DNA from: Phoronis australis | Taxonomy: Eukaryota > Phoronida > Phoronidae | Assembly (NCBI GenBank): GCA_002633005.1 | Contig: NMRA01000358.1 | Coordinates: 311,213 to 373,212, forward strand | Length of the DNA: 62,000 bases | Direction of reading: 5' to 3' | In this document: piece by piece, positions 21,607 to 35,600 of the stretch | Numbering within the stretch: position 1 is the first letter of the stretch | Layout of the letters: each line of letters opens with the position of its first letter | Notes under the pieces: generated by a model | What the model was told of the DNA's origin: nothing | Databases searched by the model: none | The model's input: the letters and a program-made list of their open reading frames with translations, nothing else | Position numbers and translations under genes: made by a program

Positions 21607-22969
21607 GACACCACTGCGTACACTGTGCTAGTGGCATTCCAAAGTTGGGAACTCTTGAGTGCGTCATCCAAGAATGACCATTACATTTCATGATGGTGTC
21701 TGCTTGGTTTTAGTGCAAACCAATTAGTATTCTCACGAATTCTGTTCTATAAACAAGATACTCTCAAGTCCAGGCATAACACTGATAACTGGATCTTAAA
21801 TCTTCATTGGATCTTTTAAGTGTACCTCTGCTGAAGCCAATGTAAAAATCATTCTGCATGTCTCTAACTTGCTCAGAGGCAAGTCTTCTTTTATTCATAT
21901 TGTTAATGGTGTGAATTTGTGATATACCATCTGATCTGTGGACTGTGGGACTGACTGGTGAAGCAGAGCTATTAAACATTTGGAAATGTTGGCTTAAATG
22001 AGAAGAATGAAATGTTATTTATCTCAATGTTGAAATGACTAACTAATAACTAATCAGTTCAAAAATTGTTGCTACTTGGGTTTGCTAATCTTGATAATTT
22101 CAAAAGAGCGTGGTGGAGTTTTTCAACCATAGGCTCAGGGATAATTTTAGGAGTGCGCCTGTCTTTATGAATGAAAGTTTCATTTACGTTTTTTGATTGT
22201 TTGACTTGGGCCAACAGGCTCATTAAAACTGACAATGTCCCCAACTTTGTCTTGAATTTTAATACTAGTATGCATTGCATTCAGAGTCTAATACAACCAC
22301 AATGCAGAGCAACTGTTCAAAACAACAGTTTTAGAATGGGTCTAGCACATTGCCAAGTGTGGATTTATGTATTTATTTAAACTAGAATACAATTAGTTGT
22401 TCAGAGCAATCACTAGTGCATAACATTCTCAGGTAGCAGACAAAATCACGCATGTTCAAATGACCCTGAAATTGAATCCAAGAAAGACGGAGATTCGACA
22501 AATGTGACCTGGCAGATCCTAAAAATTGCCTTGTAGGTTTGAGGCCACATGGATCAATTGACTGGTAGCCACGTTTTTTAAATAATCCCTGTTGGCTATA
22601 AGTTGTATTGCTTTCAAATTTGCCAAAGATTTTCCTTACATATCCAGCCTTCCAGTCTATCCAGTACAGATTGTCTGGGCGTGCGAATGGTGAAGTAGCA
22701 TCACTAGTGTACCTTGCAAATGAGTAGACGGAACATTGTCTCTGAAACTTCGGCTCCAGGCCTTTGGGTCAATATTCCTTTTATTAGAGTAAAATTTGAA
22801 AGATAGTTCACCTTATAGTGATTATGCTTTCAAGGGGTACGCCCAGCAGTTCCTGTTCCCTGGGACACGCGCTGTCAAATAAGGAGTCTGTTTCAAAAAC
22901 CTTGCTATGAAGGATTTTTACCCGATATTGTTAATTAAATCAGTTTTTGGCCACAATAAGATCAAAAAG

Positions 22970-23056
22970 CGGACGATCGTCGCACAAATAAAAAAGTTCA
23001 TGTTCAATTCAACGTTTCGTCTTTTCATTAGATCGTCCGGTTTTTGATTTTTACCC
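22970..23056. repeat. Imperfect inverted repeat, about 18-bp arms
   Basis: The left arm gatcaaaaagcggacgatcg pairs with the right arm agatcgtccggtttttgatt, with one mismatch in the core and about 40 bases between. It may be the core of a small foldback element. No target duplication was recognised. Confidence 0.6.
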
Positions 23057-26000
23057 GAGTTTCTAGTATTGATTCCAAATAGCGAGCAAATAATGGTGGA
23101 CAGCCAAATTTCACCATCCTAGTACCTTATCTGCAATTCACAGAAACATCAGTTTCTGAGATTTTATTTCAGAGTTTCAAAAATCACCTAGTGCCCTTTG
23201 CTGTTTTGATATAGATTTTTGCGAATTGCATCTGCATCAAAGTTCACTGAAGCAAAGGCACCAATTTAGTTCAAGATTGGCTTAATGGCTTATAATAAGC
23301 AACAAATGGCTATGAATTAGTCGATTTCGTATATTCAATCAATAAATGTGTAAACCCGAACCTACGCAGGATACCAGAAAAAAATTGCCGTTACGTTGGG
23401 GCATCACATAAAAACGCAAGAATTATAAAAGTCAAAGACACAAACAGCTTGAACTGAGTTGACAGTCGCTTGTTAAGTTTCAAGACATTTTTAGATCAGT
23501 TGTTTGCAGTATGAAATTTTTACGTGATTCGAAACTACATGCACCTGAAGGGCATTCGGTAGTGCACCAGAGACGAAACAATGCACGAGTGGTTTGGAGG
23601 CCCTCACCAAACAAAATTTCGTGTCACAACGTGGTTTCTGGTTCGTCCCAGTGGTAGTCTTTTAAACTTGCACTACAAAGGTGGCAGAAAACCCTTTTTA
23701 CGATTGTCTATACGTTAATTCACAGGGCTATCGAAAATCATAATTATTACAGTCTGATTGACATTGCGAATTTCGTACCAACTACCTCTTCATCGATAAT
23801 GCTTTACTACACACTATAGTCAAAATGAAAGTCTCACCCGATTGGTTGTTTGGGTCGTCTGTCTTGCTGTTTTGCTTTGAATAAATATATTTTGTGGCCA
23901 ATTGTATTTGTGCTATGTTCCCTAATGAATAGTTGACAGTCCCGTATATATAGGTTTTTTTTTCTGAGATATGCAAAGCACGCTGAGCAAATATGAGATG
24001 CCAAGAAAAAGAGTGACACTTAACTGATTTCATTTCCGGTTCACTCTATCTCCACCATTGGGTCACCTCCATGAACATAAAAGGTTATACAAGGAAAAAA
24101 GGCAAATGACTCCATCATTGGGGCTCCTACGCGAGTTTCTCCTCATGAAAAGAATCCTACGTTGACACTCTAACCGGTCGAGATTGGGCAACTCCACTAG
24201 TTTGCGCACTTCAGAATCTGCCGGTTAAGATCAAAGACACCATGCTGTTGTCGTTAATTAAATCGATAATGCTGTCGTTCTAAAGATAATGAGACCCATC
24301 ATATGCACATTGGAGGCAACAATAGCATTTTTAAGTTTTCGTTTTAAAAGTTTGTTAATAGCATATTTGAATAGATTGTGAACAACAGAGATCAAGTTTC
24401 TGAAATTTGAGAATTGGACAAGAAATGTGACTTTTACAACCTAAAACGTTTGTTTATTGTTGCGATCATATGTTCCTCATTAATTCTCCCTAGTGTGCAA
24501 CATAATTGGACCAATTATCAAATTGCCAGGCAGCATAACGTTATATTGTCATGCTAGACCGTCCAACTGTATCAGACAGGCTAGTCCGGACGGTCAGAAA
24601 CAGCAGGCAGGTCTTTCCGCTCAATTACTTTTTATTGCACTTTAATCTGATTGCAGTAAGAGCTGCCTGAAGAATTAGGACGTTTGAGATCATTTTTAGC
24701 CCTTTTTGTGGACGAATACAGAGTCCATATTTGGATTTCTCATAAAACACTGAGTTAGGACCATTTTCTCCCACAAAAATCGGTCAAGTTTTGTGGGAGA
24801 TAGTTGACAACTTGATGCTAAATGAGGCCAGTGTGAATGAAAGTAGTTCACAACTGATCAGACCTAATTACCATAATGTTTATTGCCTGCAACTGGAGTC
24901 CAGGCAAAGACCTATTACAACTGACCAGCTTATACTCCCTGAAGCCCCTAAGTTTGCCTCACAGGTAAAATGACGTTATGAGCAGCTGGATTTTGAGGTA
25001 AGCCAGGTGTCATCGTACAACTCTAGGCATGCTGGATGAATAAAAGATAAACAGGAAAGACTAACCACGGATACCATCAGTGGGGTCCTCGGCTCCAAGA
25101 CCACCAAGTGACCCGTTGTTTACAAACAACGGGGAAAAGAGATCGACGTATGACTCCATATGTGTTTTGCCAAAGTAGGGTCCATGGAGAAAAGTAGCTT
25201 TGCACCGGCGCCCTAAGAATTGTCTTCTTGAACATAAAAATCTGAATCACTTTAATTTGCTCTGGAAAACCAGTACACAGTATAAGCTTTTTCGGACTAG
25301 CCCATTTTTGAGCGAGCGTAAACGGTCCTGCGCACAAGGGATAAATGTAGCACTGGCAGTTGGCTTATGTTCATTAAAGTCTTTCTTTTCCCACTGACCG
25401 TCCCTGTCCATGGAGCGAAAAACAGGACAGGATGACGAGAATGTGCCACAGCACGCAGACACGCAGTGGCGCACACATTCAGACACATTATATATGGGTA
25501 TATAACACGACAGCGTTTTCTCGTTCAGTGACTTTACCAGACGTAGGGGGTTCTGAGTGTGTGATAACATCTAGCTTCTTTGTTAACTGTCAAGCGCACT
25601 CTTTTGTCAGTTATGACAATTAACAAGCAGGCCACTTATCTACCAGGCTTATTACAGACCCCGTGTGAACACAGTCGAACTCAGAGTGAATTGGTGTATT
25701 CGGAAAGAATAGATTGTCTTAACTTCGGTTGCAGTTGGACGATTTTGGCGATTTAAAAACTAAACATGATCACCTTTTCACGAAGATTTCAGAAATGCTA
25801 TTGGTTTATGTTCAAATACAGCACAGCCCTCTCAGGGTAGATACGATCTTATTGGAGATTGAGCAATTACCGAACAAAAGAGAGCGGGCCCTCCAACCAT
25901 GAATGCCAGAATGGAGTTAATCAGTCGTGTAAGATATGGGTTACAGGGGCAAACTTCCCAACTTGTTGTTGGGCTATAGAATCGAGCAAGTTGGGAGCAA

Positions 26001-27190
26001 CAGGAAAACGCCGTAATGAAAAAATTTGGTTACGTTAAAAATGCTTAACTAGTTTCAAGGCATAGGAATAAACACTTCCTGAGTGCAAAACGGCAAAAGG
26101 ACTTCTTTTTGAGAAACAAATAGAAATTCATGCGGTTTATGGAGCTTCCGAAATGAACAATCCCAGCCAATTATTTATGAAAAACATAATGTAATTACTT
26201 CTGCAATTTTAGGCATATTTGGGACATCATCTGGGCCTTCACATGTCCCCTGAACTTAAATGTGCGGACCTATAGGAAAACGACACATGTGCATTTCTGG
26301 GCAATTGAGGTCCCAGATTTTGAGACCCAGTTTGATACCCGTTATTCATTGAAGAAAACTGGTGCCCTTGTGAGTAGTGACTATTACCTATTTCCGGTTA
26401 ACGGTTCGCCCTCGGGCACAATCAGAAATTCCAGGTAAAATTGTTGTAATATCCGCTCTAGTATAAACCCACGTACTGGTGTTAGTGGTCACAAAATGTA
26501 TACATACTGTACAATAGTAATACAGTACCCAACAATGATACTCTACTAGTAACACAGGTAGGTTTTGCTGTGATATTAATTAAAAGGTGATTAAAATTAG
26601 GATGAATATACAAAATAATTGTTTTTAAGCAATTGAATTAGACGCCCACATTTGGCCAACGAGCAGCTCGTTGCCCCCGCGACATCGTATTATTATAAAC
26701 GTTTTGTTTATCAGTGCAGTAGAATTTTATACACAAGATTTCAGACTAAACGTGACGCCCTCGCGGTCATTGACCCCCAATGTCTTTTCATACCTCGAAC
26801 GTCTTGAAGTCGCACTCCGCTAGTTTATATCTAAGCCTACCTTGTCAGACATTCTGTCGCTCTAGTTTATGGCTGTCCGATATTCAAATTTTCAGTCTCG
26901 TTCTTACATAACAATAACGTAGGAACTCGCAGTGAGGTCAAAAATGTGTACGACCCCGCAATCATCCATAAAGGTCCGTTCGATTTCTTAAGTATTACAT
27001 TGTTTAGTTTCATCAGTGCTTCATTACAAGCATTATTAACAATATTTTTTATTTTTACAAAGTTTTGTTTTTTCCCAAGGCAATCATTATTTTCCCGAGG
27101 CACTCATTATTCTAGTCACTGCTGGCCGTCTGCAGTTAACCTATGATTAAGCGTGCAATCCCAATCTTTTGAGATAAACCAGTTACGCAA

Positions 27191-27248
27191 CCGCTGCACG
27201 GTCCCGCTGCACGGTCCCGCTGCACGGTCCCGCTGCACGGTCCCGCTG
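27191..27248. repeat. 14-bp tandem repeat, four copies
   Basis: The unit ccgctgcacggtcc is repeated four times almost perfectly, followed by a diverged half-copy. It is GC-rich in an AT-rich surrounding. Confidence 0.9.
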
Positions 27249-29354
27249 TTACGGTGTTTTCGGCAGTTTATGGCACATGCAGAATCTCCGCTTTGATTTT
27301 CGGTTATGGTACACTTAAAGCAGAAAGCAAAAATTGGGGTCCTCAGACAAGTCTCCGTCACGGTGGTGCCCAAATCGCAACAGGTAATTAAGGTGGCACT
27401 GAACAGTTATACTGCGGCCGCGGCCAATTTGCACTGCCAAAATACTAAAATCTAAGGGTAGGCCAGGCTTCGGGGCATTTTTAGTTAGGTATTGTATGTA
27501 GGCCAAGTGAAGTTGGTTTGTTTGTATTTGTGAACATGCTGAGAATTAAAAAAGGCCACTTTCTTGCTGTAGTTGCACTCTTTTTCAAGATGGTGGCCCC
27601 CTGTTGCAGTTGTGCATTGCTGTGTAGCAACTGAGAAATTGGCCGCGATTTCAGGTAGCCCTCAACCAAGCCAGATTTGCAAAAAAAAAACTTGTTGGTT
27701 GACAGTACTTTTGGACCACATTTTTGGAATCGGTAGGAAACTTGCTTTCGGAATCTAATGTTCGCTTTAGTCGAGCATCGGCAGGAAAGTGGTGGTTTTG
27801 GGGTGAAAAGTGCCGATTTTGCATTTTTGTCCGTATTTTTCTTAGTTTAGCTTGGTTTCCACTGGGAGTGAAAGGGTCAAAAACACAAGAGAGAACAAAG
27901 TTTCTGTGCTCATCTGTAGGGCTTGTGATGTGAAATGACTCAAAACTTTTCTTTATTTGCATGCAGTTTTTGACAGAGTGAAGAAAGGGTGAAGAGTCCA
28001 TTGACGTGTGTTCTGATAAGCAAATCCCTGTGAGAACTGTTGAATGCCTCCTAAGACACGAAATGGCAAGTTGATGCTCCTATTAACCATCGGCCTATTC
28101 CTTTCTTATGCCTACTTTGCAACTCCTGACACATTTACCCAATTTGAAAACAATGCAAGTCAACAGATCCTGACAGTGTTTCGCATGTCTAACTCCTTAG
28201 TAACTCTCGTATTTACAACTTTCATTGATTAAAATATGACCCACGTTTACTGCAACAAATTATCGTATTGCTTTTGCACCCGTTAGTCATCATAGAAATT
28301 TGAATGTCATGTGACCATGCGGGATAAATGAAATGAAAGCGGCCGCAAAGCAACTCTGCAGCTGTGACTAGATCCGCTAAGATTCACACAATTTCTCGGC
28401 CACATTGAAATAAAAAAGAAAAATGTGCTTTATATTAAAGCGAAAGAGAGCGACAGTTGTCCCCCTTATCCCTTACCGTGCGGGGGAGGAGGGGGGGATC
28501 CCTGAAGAAAAGGTACAGCTTCGCATTCACTATGAATTGTCTTCTAAACCAATTTGCTCTGAAAATTCTGCGCATAACAAGCAAAGTTTTCCGCAGTAGA
28601 TTTCACGTAAGCGCAGTCGAAACATACCGCATTAAATAAACCTTAACAAAATGTCCTAAACCAAGACCCACACAGGTTAAACCAGCACTGCCACACAACT
28701 AGAGGTACACCCGTCTTCAGTGACCCAGTTCTCACACTATACCTGCAGTTTCAACGTCTCATTTCAAGGTTATGAGTTAAAGGTATTCAACACGCATGCG
28801 TAATTAGTCAAGTATCTACAAAACTGTCATTGATTGGGTCACGTGTCCATGTTTTTAGTGACGATATAAAGACCAGAGATAATATAAACATCCGTTGTAA
28901 CATGTCAAAACCTGTCATATTACTTAAAACCCTTTTGCACATTAGTATTTTTTTCATAAAACTCTACAAAGTAGCACCATATGGTAACAACTCAAGAAAC
29001 ATTTTGAAAACATCTCCTTAAAGCAGAATGGAGTACCTGAGGTATGATGTTGCAAAGCAATGATAAGTACTCATTACCTTAAGATAGTAGAAAATTATAA
29101 TTTTCGCGGTGTCTTTCCTGTATTTTACATGCATTGACCCTCATCGATCCTATTATATATTTGGGGTTATTCTGCGATAGTTTGATCGTCGTCAGTTTGA
29201 AAGTTGTTGTCGTTGCTTTCATTGGTACGGTTACAGCCATACATTTGCGACCATGTTTAGTTTAGATGTCGGCCATTGGGTCCCAGATTCTTGAGCTACT
29301 TTTTCGCATTTCTACTTAATATCAATTTTCACAGGTTCTGTTTTGCTCAATCCA

Positions 29355-29360
29355 TTTATT
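29355..29360 (-). terminator. Poly(A) signal candidate of the KY-like gene
   Basis: TTTATT on the plus strand is AATAAA on the minus strand, starting only about 14 bases after the KY-like stop codon. This would give a very short 3' UTR. Confidence 0.45.
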
Positions 29361-29373
29361 CCTGTGATGACCT

Positions 29374-29688
29374 TTACGTTTCTTTAACTCCTTCGTCTAC
29401 GACAGTACCAATCTTCCCCATCTCAATTTGTCCTTTGTTCATTTCGTGGTTTTCTTGGTAACCTGTATTACACTTTTCTTCCGGTTGTTTGCGCATATTC
29501 TCTATTTCCGATACTTCACGATTCGCGCAAATTGTAGTATCCTCGTCTTGACCTATTTCCGCGAGCGGCACATTCACATCCTTCACTTCACTCCCTATCA
29601 AAGTCTCCTTTACAAATTCTTTCTTGTATTTTTCATGAGCTTCCGCGTGTTCCTTCTCCATTTGCTTGACCTCGTCATCAGACATCAC
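29374..29688 (-). CDS. KY-like last exon: charged tail
   Basis: The acceptor is ttttgtttcag, entered in phase 0, with stop TAA at 29376-29374. It encodes 104 residues, highly charged and probably helical or coiled at the start (DDEVKQMEKEHAEAHEKYKK), then low-complexity Glu-rich sequence. I recognise no domain. Joining to the upstream exon rests on phase and splice-site fit. Confidence 0.75.
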   Translation of the reverse strand: MMSDDEVKQMEKEHAEAHEKYKKEFVKETLIGSEVKDVNVPLAEIGQDEDTTICANREVSEIENMRKQPEEKCNTGYQENHEMNKGQIEMGKIGTVVDEGVKET

Positions 29689-32600
29689 CTGAAACAAAAT
29701 CTAACGAATGAGGACCACAAAAGGATTTTCCATTGCCATTTAGCGCAACTAAGATTTTGACATTTATTTCTATTGCTTGCCATTAACTTACGACTCCTAC
29801 GTGTTGAAAGCACGTTTGATGACGTTTAAAACAGTCAAAATACTGTACACTAACTTCTCACTCAGATTGTAAAGTTTTTGACATCTTTGACAGGGCAAGA
29901 GATCCTTTTTAAATCTTCTAATAAACCTCATCAATTAAATCATGAAGAAAACAGATAAATATTTACATGGTAAACAATGATTCCTTGGAACGACTTTTCT
30001 CTTGCGTCTGTTTTTTTGCTGACCATACAGTGAAGGCTTTGTCCTCCAACTCCCGTGTTGACGTCACAACACCACACGCCATCCTTTAATTTTCCGTGAT
30101 ACCAAACATCTCCGCCCTCTCCCCTAACGACGGCGAATTCGTTGACGTCAGGTACTTTCACTTTAAATGTGATTTGCTGATTTGGTTTGAGATGCGCAGT
30201 CATTGGTGATAACAAGCAGCAGTTCACCCCCCATGGTGCCGTTGTCTCAGGATATTCCATTATTGCAGGCTTGTAATACCGACTGGTTATGAGGTAATCG
30301 AGCAGTGGCGGAAGACTGGCTTCCTGGGTACATGGAGGCCGTCCATAGATTTTGAGCAGATAGATACCAGGTTTTGGAAACGAAACCAAAAATGTTACCG
30401 TTTCCGTTGTTTGCTGTTTAAACCAGTATTTGTCACACGGTACACACTGCCTAAGTTCTTGGACGAACAGTTGTGCATGGACGTCTATTAACTGTGGTGT
30501 CCCAAGAACTATTTCCACTTCACCACTAGATGGTACTGATATGCAACTAGACTTGTGACTCTGTCTGACGATTCCAAGCGTCTGGCATTGCCCTGCATCC
30601 CCGACGTAACCATTTGCTATGACAGGAAACGGGATTTTATCGGGCGACCCTTCTATGCTACGGACTAAGTAGTCGCACACTCGAATGAGCTTACTTTTGG
30701 TGCCTGGTTTACCGGCAAATATTCCAAGCATGTAGTCACCTTTAGCTGGTGGTTTTATATTAAATATCACTTCACCGTCATCTGAACGTTGTATTATGTA
30801 ATTTTTAAGCATGTTGGCATCCATAGTATCATGCGTGAGCACACCTTTTACCACAATGTCGTCGGTTAGTTTAAAACAGACTTCAGTCGACCCATCATCG
30901 GACACCTCAACCATTCCCCCATGATGAGTTACTGGTATCAAACCCATGTTCTCAAGATCAGTGCCAGGCCCCCATTCTCCTCGGCTGCTATGTGGAAGTA
31001 CGCGAGCATCGCTCTTTGCTTTGTTGCAGACTATCTTGTACGAGCAGAGTTCAGGGAGTGCCGTTGACGGAGTCACGGGTTCATATATAACCTCCTTTCC
31101 AAATAGATCCAGTCTGTAAATTCCACAACGAGGGAAAGTAATTCTCACACGCAGAATGCCACCATGGTTTTCCAAAAAGACAAAATGCCGAAGTTCCTCA
31201 TTAATTGCGCTGTCTGCTTCTTGCCCAACACGTTTTTCCTCCAAGAGAATGTACGTAAATCTACATTTCTTTTCAGCTGGTACCTTTAATTGTATGTCCA
31301 CCTCACCATCCTTAGCTTCAATTACGCACGAGTGATGAGTGATAGTGCTCATACCGAGCACAAGAAATTCCCTTTTTAGATTGGCCATCAAATTGAACTC
31401 ATCAACTGTCACTTGACGAGCGAGCAGCTGCCACTGGGGATCGAATGGTAAATGATCGACAATGAATACGAACGGATCAGTTAGGAAGTACAGCTCGTTA
31501 AAAACGTACTTGTGTGCATTTAACGATACTCTATTAGAAGAGGGTCCTCGACCGCTTCCCGCTACCAACTTCCAGTCACGTTCGTGTTTTTCAGACACGT
31601 GGCGGGATGCCCACTGGGGGTCTATGAGACGCCAGCAGCCATTGAGCAGGACGGCAACCCAGGAGCTGCGATGGGTGTTGCTGGCATTGTTTACGTGATT
31701 GATGTAATCTCCTGGTTCGTACGTAACCCCTTTCACACTACCGCTAACTCTTACGGAATGTATTCCCATGTGTCTGAAAACAATTAAGCCCAGTTATGTC
31801 ATTGAAACTGAATCACATGTTAGATGTGTACATAATGTTTTGGTAGGACTCTGAGTGTTTGTTCACTGTATTTTGAATAGCAGGCACATTCAAAGGACTT
31901 TTTTAAAGTTTCATCCAACCCAAAATCACAAACTTCAAACTGGACTGAATTTTCCCATTGAAATATCAAAGAACTGCATTGGGTCAAGTCTAATTAAGAA
32001 CGCGAACTCGCTATAAGGGTTCCATGCCGACTGAAACACAAACCAGAACCATTTACGTGTTCGTCAAACACGGCGTTGCATGAGGCTATATTACGTACAA
32101 CCAAATTTTATTCAAATTTACTATGCTTACTGATTGCTACAGTCTATTCAATAGGGGACAGATAGCAGTGGCGGATCTACGGGGGGGGTTCAGGGGGTTT
32201 AAACCCCCCCTCGGGCCAGGACCCAAAAATTAAAAAAAAACGTCTCCAGCAAAACAAAAAACGACACCGCCAGCGTATGTAAACCCCAAGTAAACCAACT
32301 TGGAAAAAAATGATGGGGGGGGGTTCACTCTGAAAATATATTTTTTTGCATTGTGAATTGCTGCTATGAAAATCAACGCATTTCTAGTCTTCGTGGCTCA
32401 TCGGCAAAAACCCGGAGATCAGTTGTGCGCGCGCTTCCGTCGACACTTCTGAAGTAGCCAAGCATTTTAGATGGATCCACCGCTGAAAGAGCAGCTCTAT
32501 AGCTGATTTCTTTAGGTAACTAGTTTCTTTACTCTAAGATATGTTTTGATTTGATTAGGGGAAATACTGTGGTGCTGCAACCTTGATATTCAGGCCAATT

Positions 32601-35600
32601 GACGTGCAACGTTTTTACCTCACGTGCCGTGTCATCCTATTACACCCCACATGTTTGTAACTCGAATTTGACTGGTGTATAGTAAAGTTGTCTTGCGCAA
32701 TATCATAGAGTGTACATGTACATGTAATACTTTTGAAAAAAAACTCGTTTTCCGAAGAATTGCTATTGTGGTGGGCACCGTCTTTCTATCTGCAATAAGC
32801 ACCACTGCCGTTTTCTATACTGGGAATTTCCACAGAAAGGCCCACCCGACGAAACGCCCATGCCCATGGGCATTTATTTGATGTTAGTACTTCGGGTTTC
32901 AAGCGTTCAGACATTGGGACGTTTATTTCGAAAATTGCAAGAGATGCAAATGGGTCCTAGGATACATCGTCAAGGTTTGACGTAGTCCATGATGAACGGA
33001 TCAAATTTAGTTGCGCATGCTGTAAGTCTTTTGAATGGAGTTGGTAATCTCAGGGGGCTTAGTGCCAACTGAGCTGCAAACGAGATGCTGACATTATAGA
33101 GCCGTACAAGCTCATTGACACAGCAGTTGACGAAGTGCAAGTGTTGGGAACAAACGTCGAAGATGTCTGGGTAGAATGGTTCCAAGAGGAGCAAACCATT
33201 GGATCCGATGTACAGATTCCTCGGCAGTCTAGACTACAGAAAGATAGGACCAACGTTCCTGGAGAAACACCTAGGTAATAAGTTATAATTCTACAAGTTT
33301 GTAATAATGTCGGTTTTTTATGCTTGTGTACAATGAAAACGAAACAGAAACTATTTTTGGACATGCCAAATTTACCCAGTACAGCAGAGGGTCTACTTGC
33401 GCACAGAAACTGATTCTGGTTTGTATTTCCACTTGAGCCTATCTGCTTCATATCCAAAATCTATTTCACGTAGTGAGTAGTTTTAATCTGTACTCAATAC
33501 TTGTTTCTTCCAGTGAGTACTACAGAACGGTGCGAAAACTCTTCCTAGACAACCTCTCTCAGCAGTTGACCACCAGATGTGTAAACTACACGTATGAGCA
33601 ACCACTGGGGATTAAAAAGTGTCTAGAGAGAAGTTTTCAATTCCGATTTTTTGCAAAGTACGCTTTAGGCCTCGCGACGTACCAGGCCAGCTTGATTTGT
33701 GTAGCTATTGAGTTTCAGTGTACTATCTGGTCCCTCGGCGAACTAGTCTTGTGATGTTTTTTACCAAAGTGTGCTTTGTAAAACTACTTATCTCAGCCAG
33801 TACTGTTTGGTCCCGCGACAGATAGGCAACTATTTTTATAGGGATAATAAGCACAGGTGTACTTTTGGTCTCGTGACGGACCAGGCCAGAGTTTTTGTGT
33901 ACTCTCAGTGTACATCTGGTCCCTCTGCGAACTGGTCCTGTATATCTTTTCACCACGATGTACAGAATGTTTTGGTTTCGTGAAACTGTTCAGATGATTT
34001 GTTTCATGATACATTTGACGTTTTTCAATTGTTGTCAACGTGATTCAGCTTAATAAAGTGATACTTAATTATTTATTGTCGCTTTTAATAATAAACTATG
34101 AGCTGAGAGCCCCATCGTTCGCCAGTTTTTCTCGTAACGAGACAGAACACATGCTTATTTCAGGACTAACAGTACAGGTCTTCGTTCTTAAACACACTGA
34201 GGCTGTTGCGATCATCTGATATTCAAGTTGTTAGCCCCGTCGGTGCTCCTTATGCTCTTGAATATTTGGTAGTTGTGTAAGCAGATGTTCCAACAAAAAT
34301 TTTTGCTGGTGGTGTAACTCATACCCAGATGTGCACAAATATGGTTTCACGAAACTTATGAGCCAAGTTCATGTGACGAAATCGAGAAGGATTTTTAATT
34401 ATCTTAAGAAAAACTCCAGGGACATGTTAAATGCCAGAAACGTACCAGGATGCATGGAAATTTCACTGTTTGGCTACAAAAACAAAAAGTTTGTTTTACA
34501 CGGGAGGGGGGTTTACCCCCCGCTCTGTGCCACGCGCCTCGGATTCGACCTTTGCGGGAATCCTAAACCCCACCTTACTGAAAACGTAGATCCGCCACTG
34601 GATAGTGTTTACTGTGTGATGTCTCTATAAACGCCAGCATATTCTTATCTATGACAATGCCTCACTTGCAGAGTTCGATAAACAATCCAGGATAATCGCC
34701 TTTGTCTGACTGTATGTCTCGAATGTACATGGCTGGCGTATTGGCATCCACTACATATAATCTGTAGTCCGTGTTGGTGACACTTTGCGCAGTAATCCAG
34801 CGGAATATGGCGCGTACTTTGCCCAGCTCGGTTGGTGTTACCTCCATCAAATATTTAGTGAGGTCATCGAATGAGCTACACGCCAAGTCGGAAGAAGCCT
34901 AAAGAAGCACATCAAGCTAAAAGTAACTCTACAGGGGAGATGTAGGATTTTTAGTTGGGAGACAGGGTAGAGTATTAACGTTAACCAGGTTGTTACCGAC
35001 AAATGGAATCTGAGAGAGTTTTAGGGGGGCATGGCCCCCTGTGAATCAGCCACTGGAAATGATATTTGATAAAAAATGACAATTACATTGTGCATAGTTT
35101 TTATGTTCATTTTACTGTTATATTTATGAACACATTTCCATTGATCAAATCCGTAATTAATTCTTGAAATTTAAACCTTAGCTGCATAGTCATCGATAGT
35201 GGTGTAGTCTTCAGATCTAAATACGTCTATCTTGGCGGTTGGTGTCGGGTACGGAGGCGGAATACAATCCTTCTCAATGAACGGTGCATTAGCTCTCTCG
35301 GCGTACTCTGTCTGTAATGCAGCTAACGACGAAGGTGTTGGAACCGTAAGGATGGACGCATTGTTCAGGATGGAAGCATTGTTGTTTTGCTCTAAATTTG
35401 CCTAAATACCGACAGATTACATCAGTTTGCGTTTGTAGTAGTTAGTGTTGGGTGCACTGAATTGCTCTCAATAAAAACTGTCATACAGTGCCGGGTGATA
35501 TGTGCTCAGCTTATTGATGACGTTGCACAGTTTTCAAAGTAAATGCGCCTAAATAGTCCCAACTGATTCGCGCTGTCTACTTCCCAAGATCAAAATGGTT

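Larger units (their letters stand above)
21607..29373. other. Gene-poor intergenic region
   Basis: No recognisable exon was found between ETFB and the KY-like gene. ATTAAA at 21971-21976 and 22222-22227 are weak poly(A) candidates for ETFB. Structures seen are an inverted repeat near 22970-23056 and a 14-bp tandem repeat at 27191-27248. Open frames are short and without family resemblance. One (28044-28232) has a membrane-anchor-like start. Confidence 0.6.
32161..34605 (+). mobile_element. hAT-type DNA transposon in a KY-like intron
   Basis: The terminal inverted repeats are CAGTGGCGGATCTACG at 32166 and its complement ending at 34600. They are flanked by an identical 5-bp duplication, gatag (32161-32165 and 34601-34605). 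G-runs followed by C-runs lie just inside both ends. The interior holds a spliced, broken piece of a hAT transposase on the plus strand. A 5-bp duplication is atypical for classical 8-bp hAT elements but occurs in some hAT subgroups. It lies in the intron between KY-like exons 3 and 4. Confidence 0.85.

Noticed and set aside
29428-29760. 110-codon open frame on the plus strand
   Set aside because: It overlaps the last KY-like exon on the opposite strand, has unusual composition and no family resemblance.
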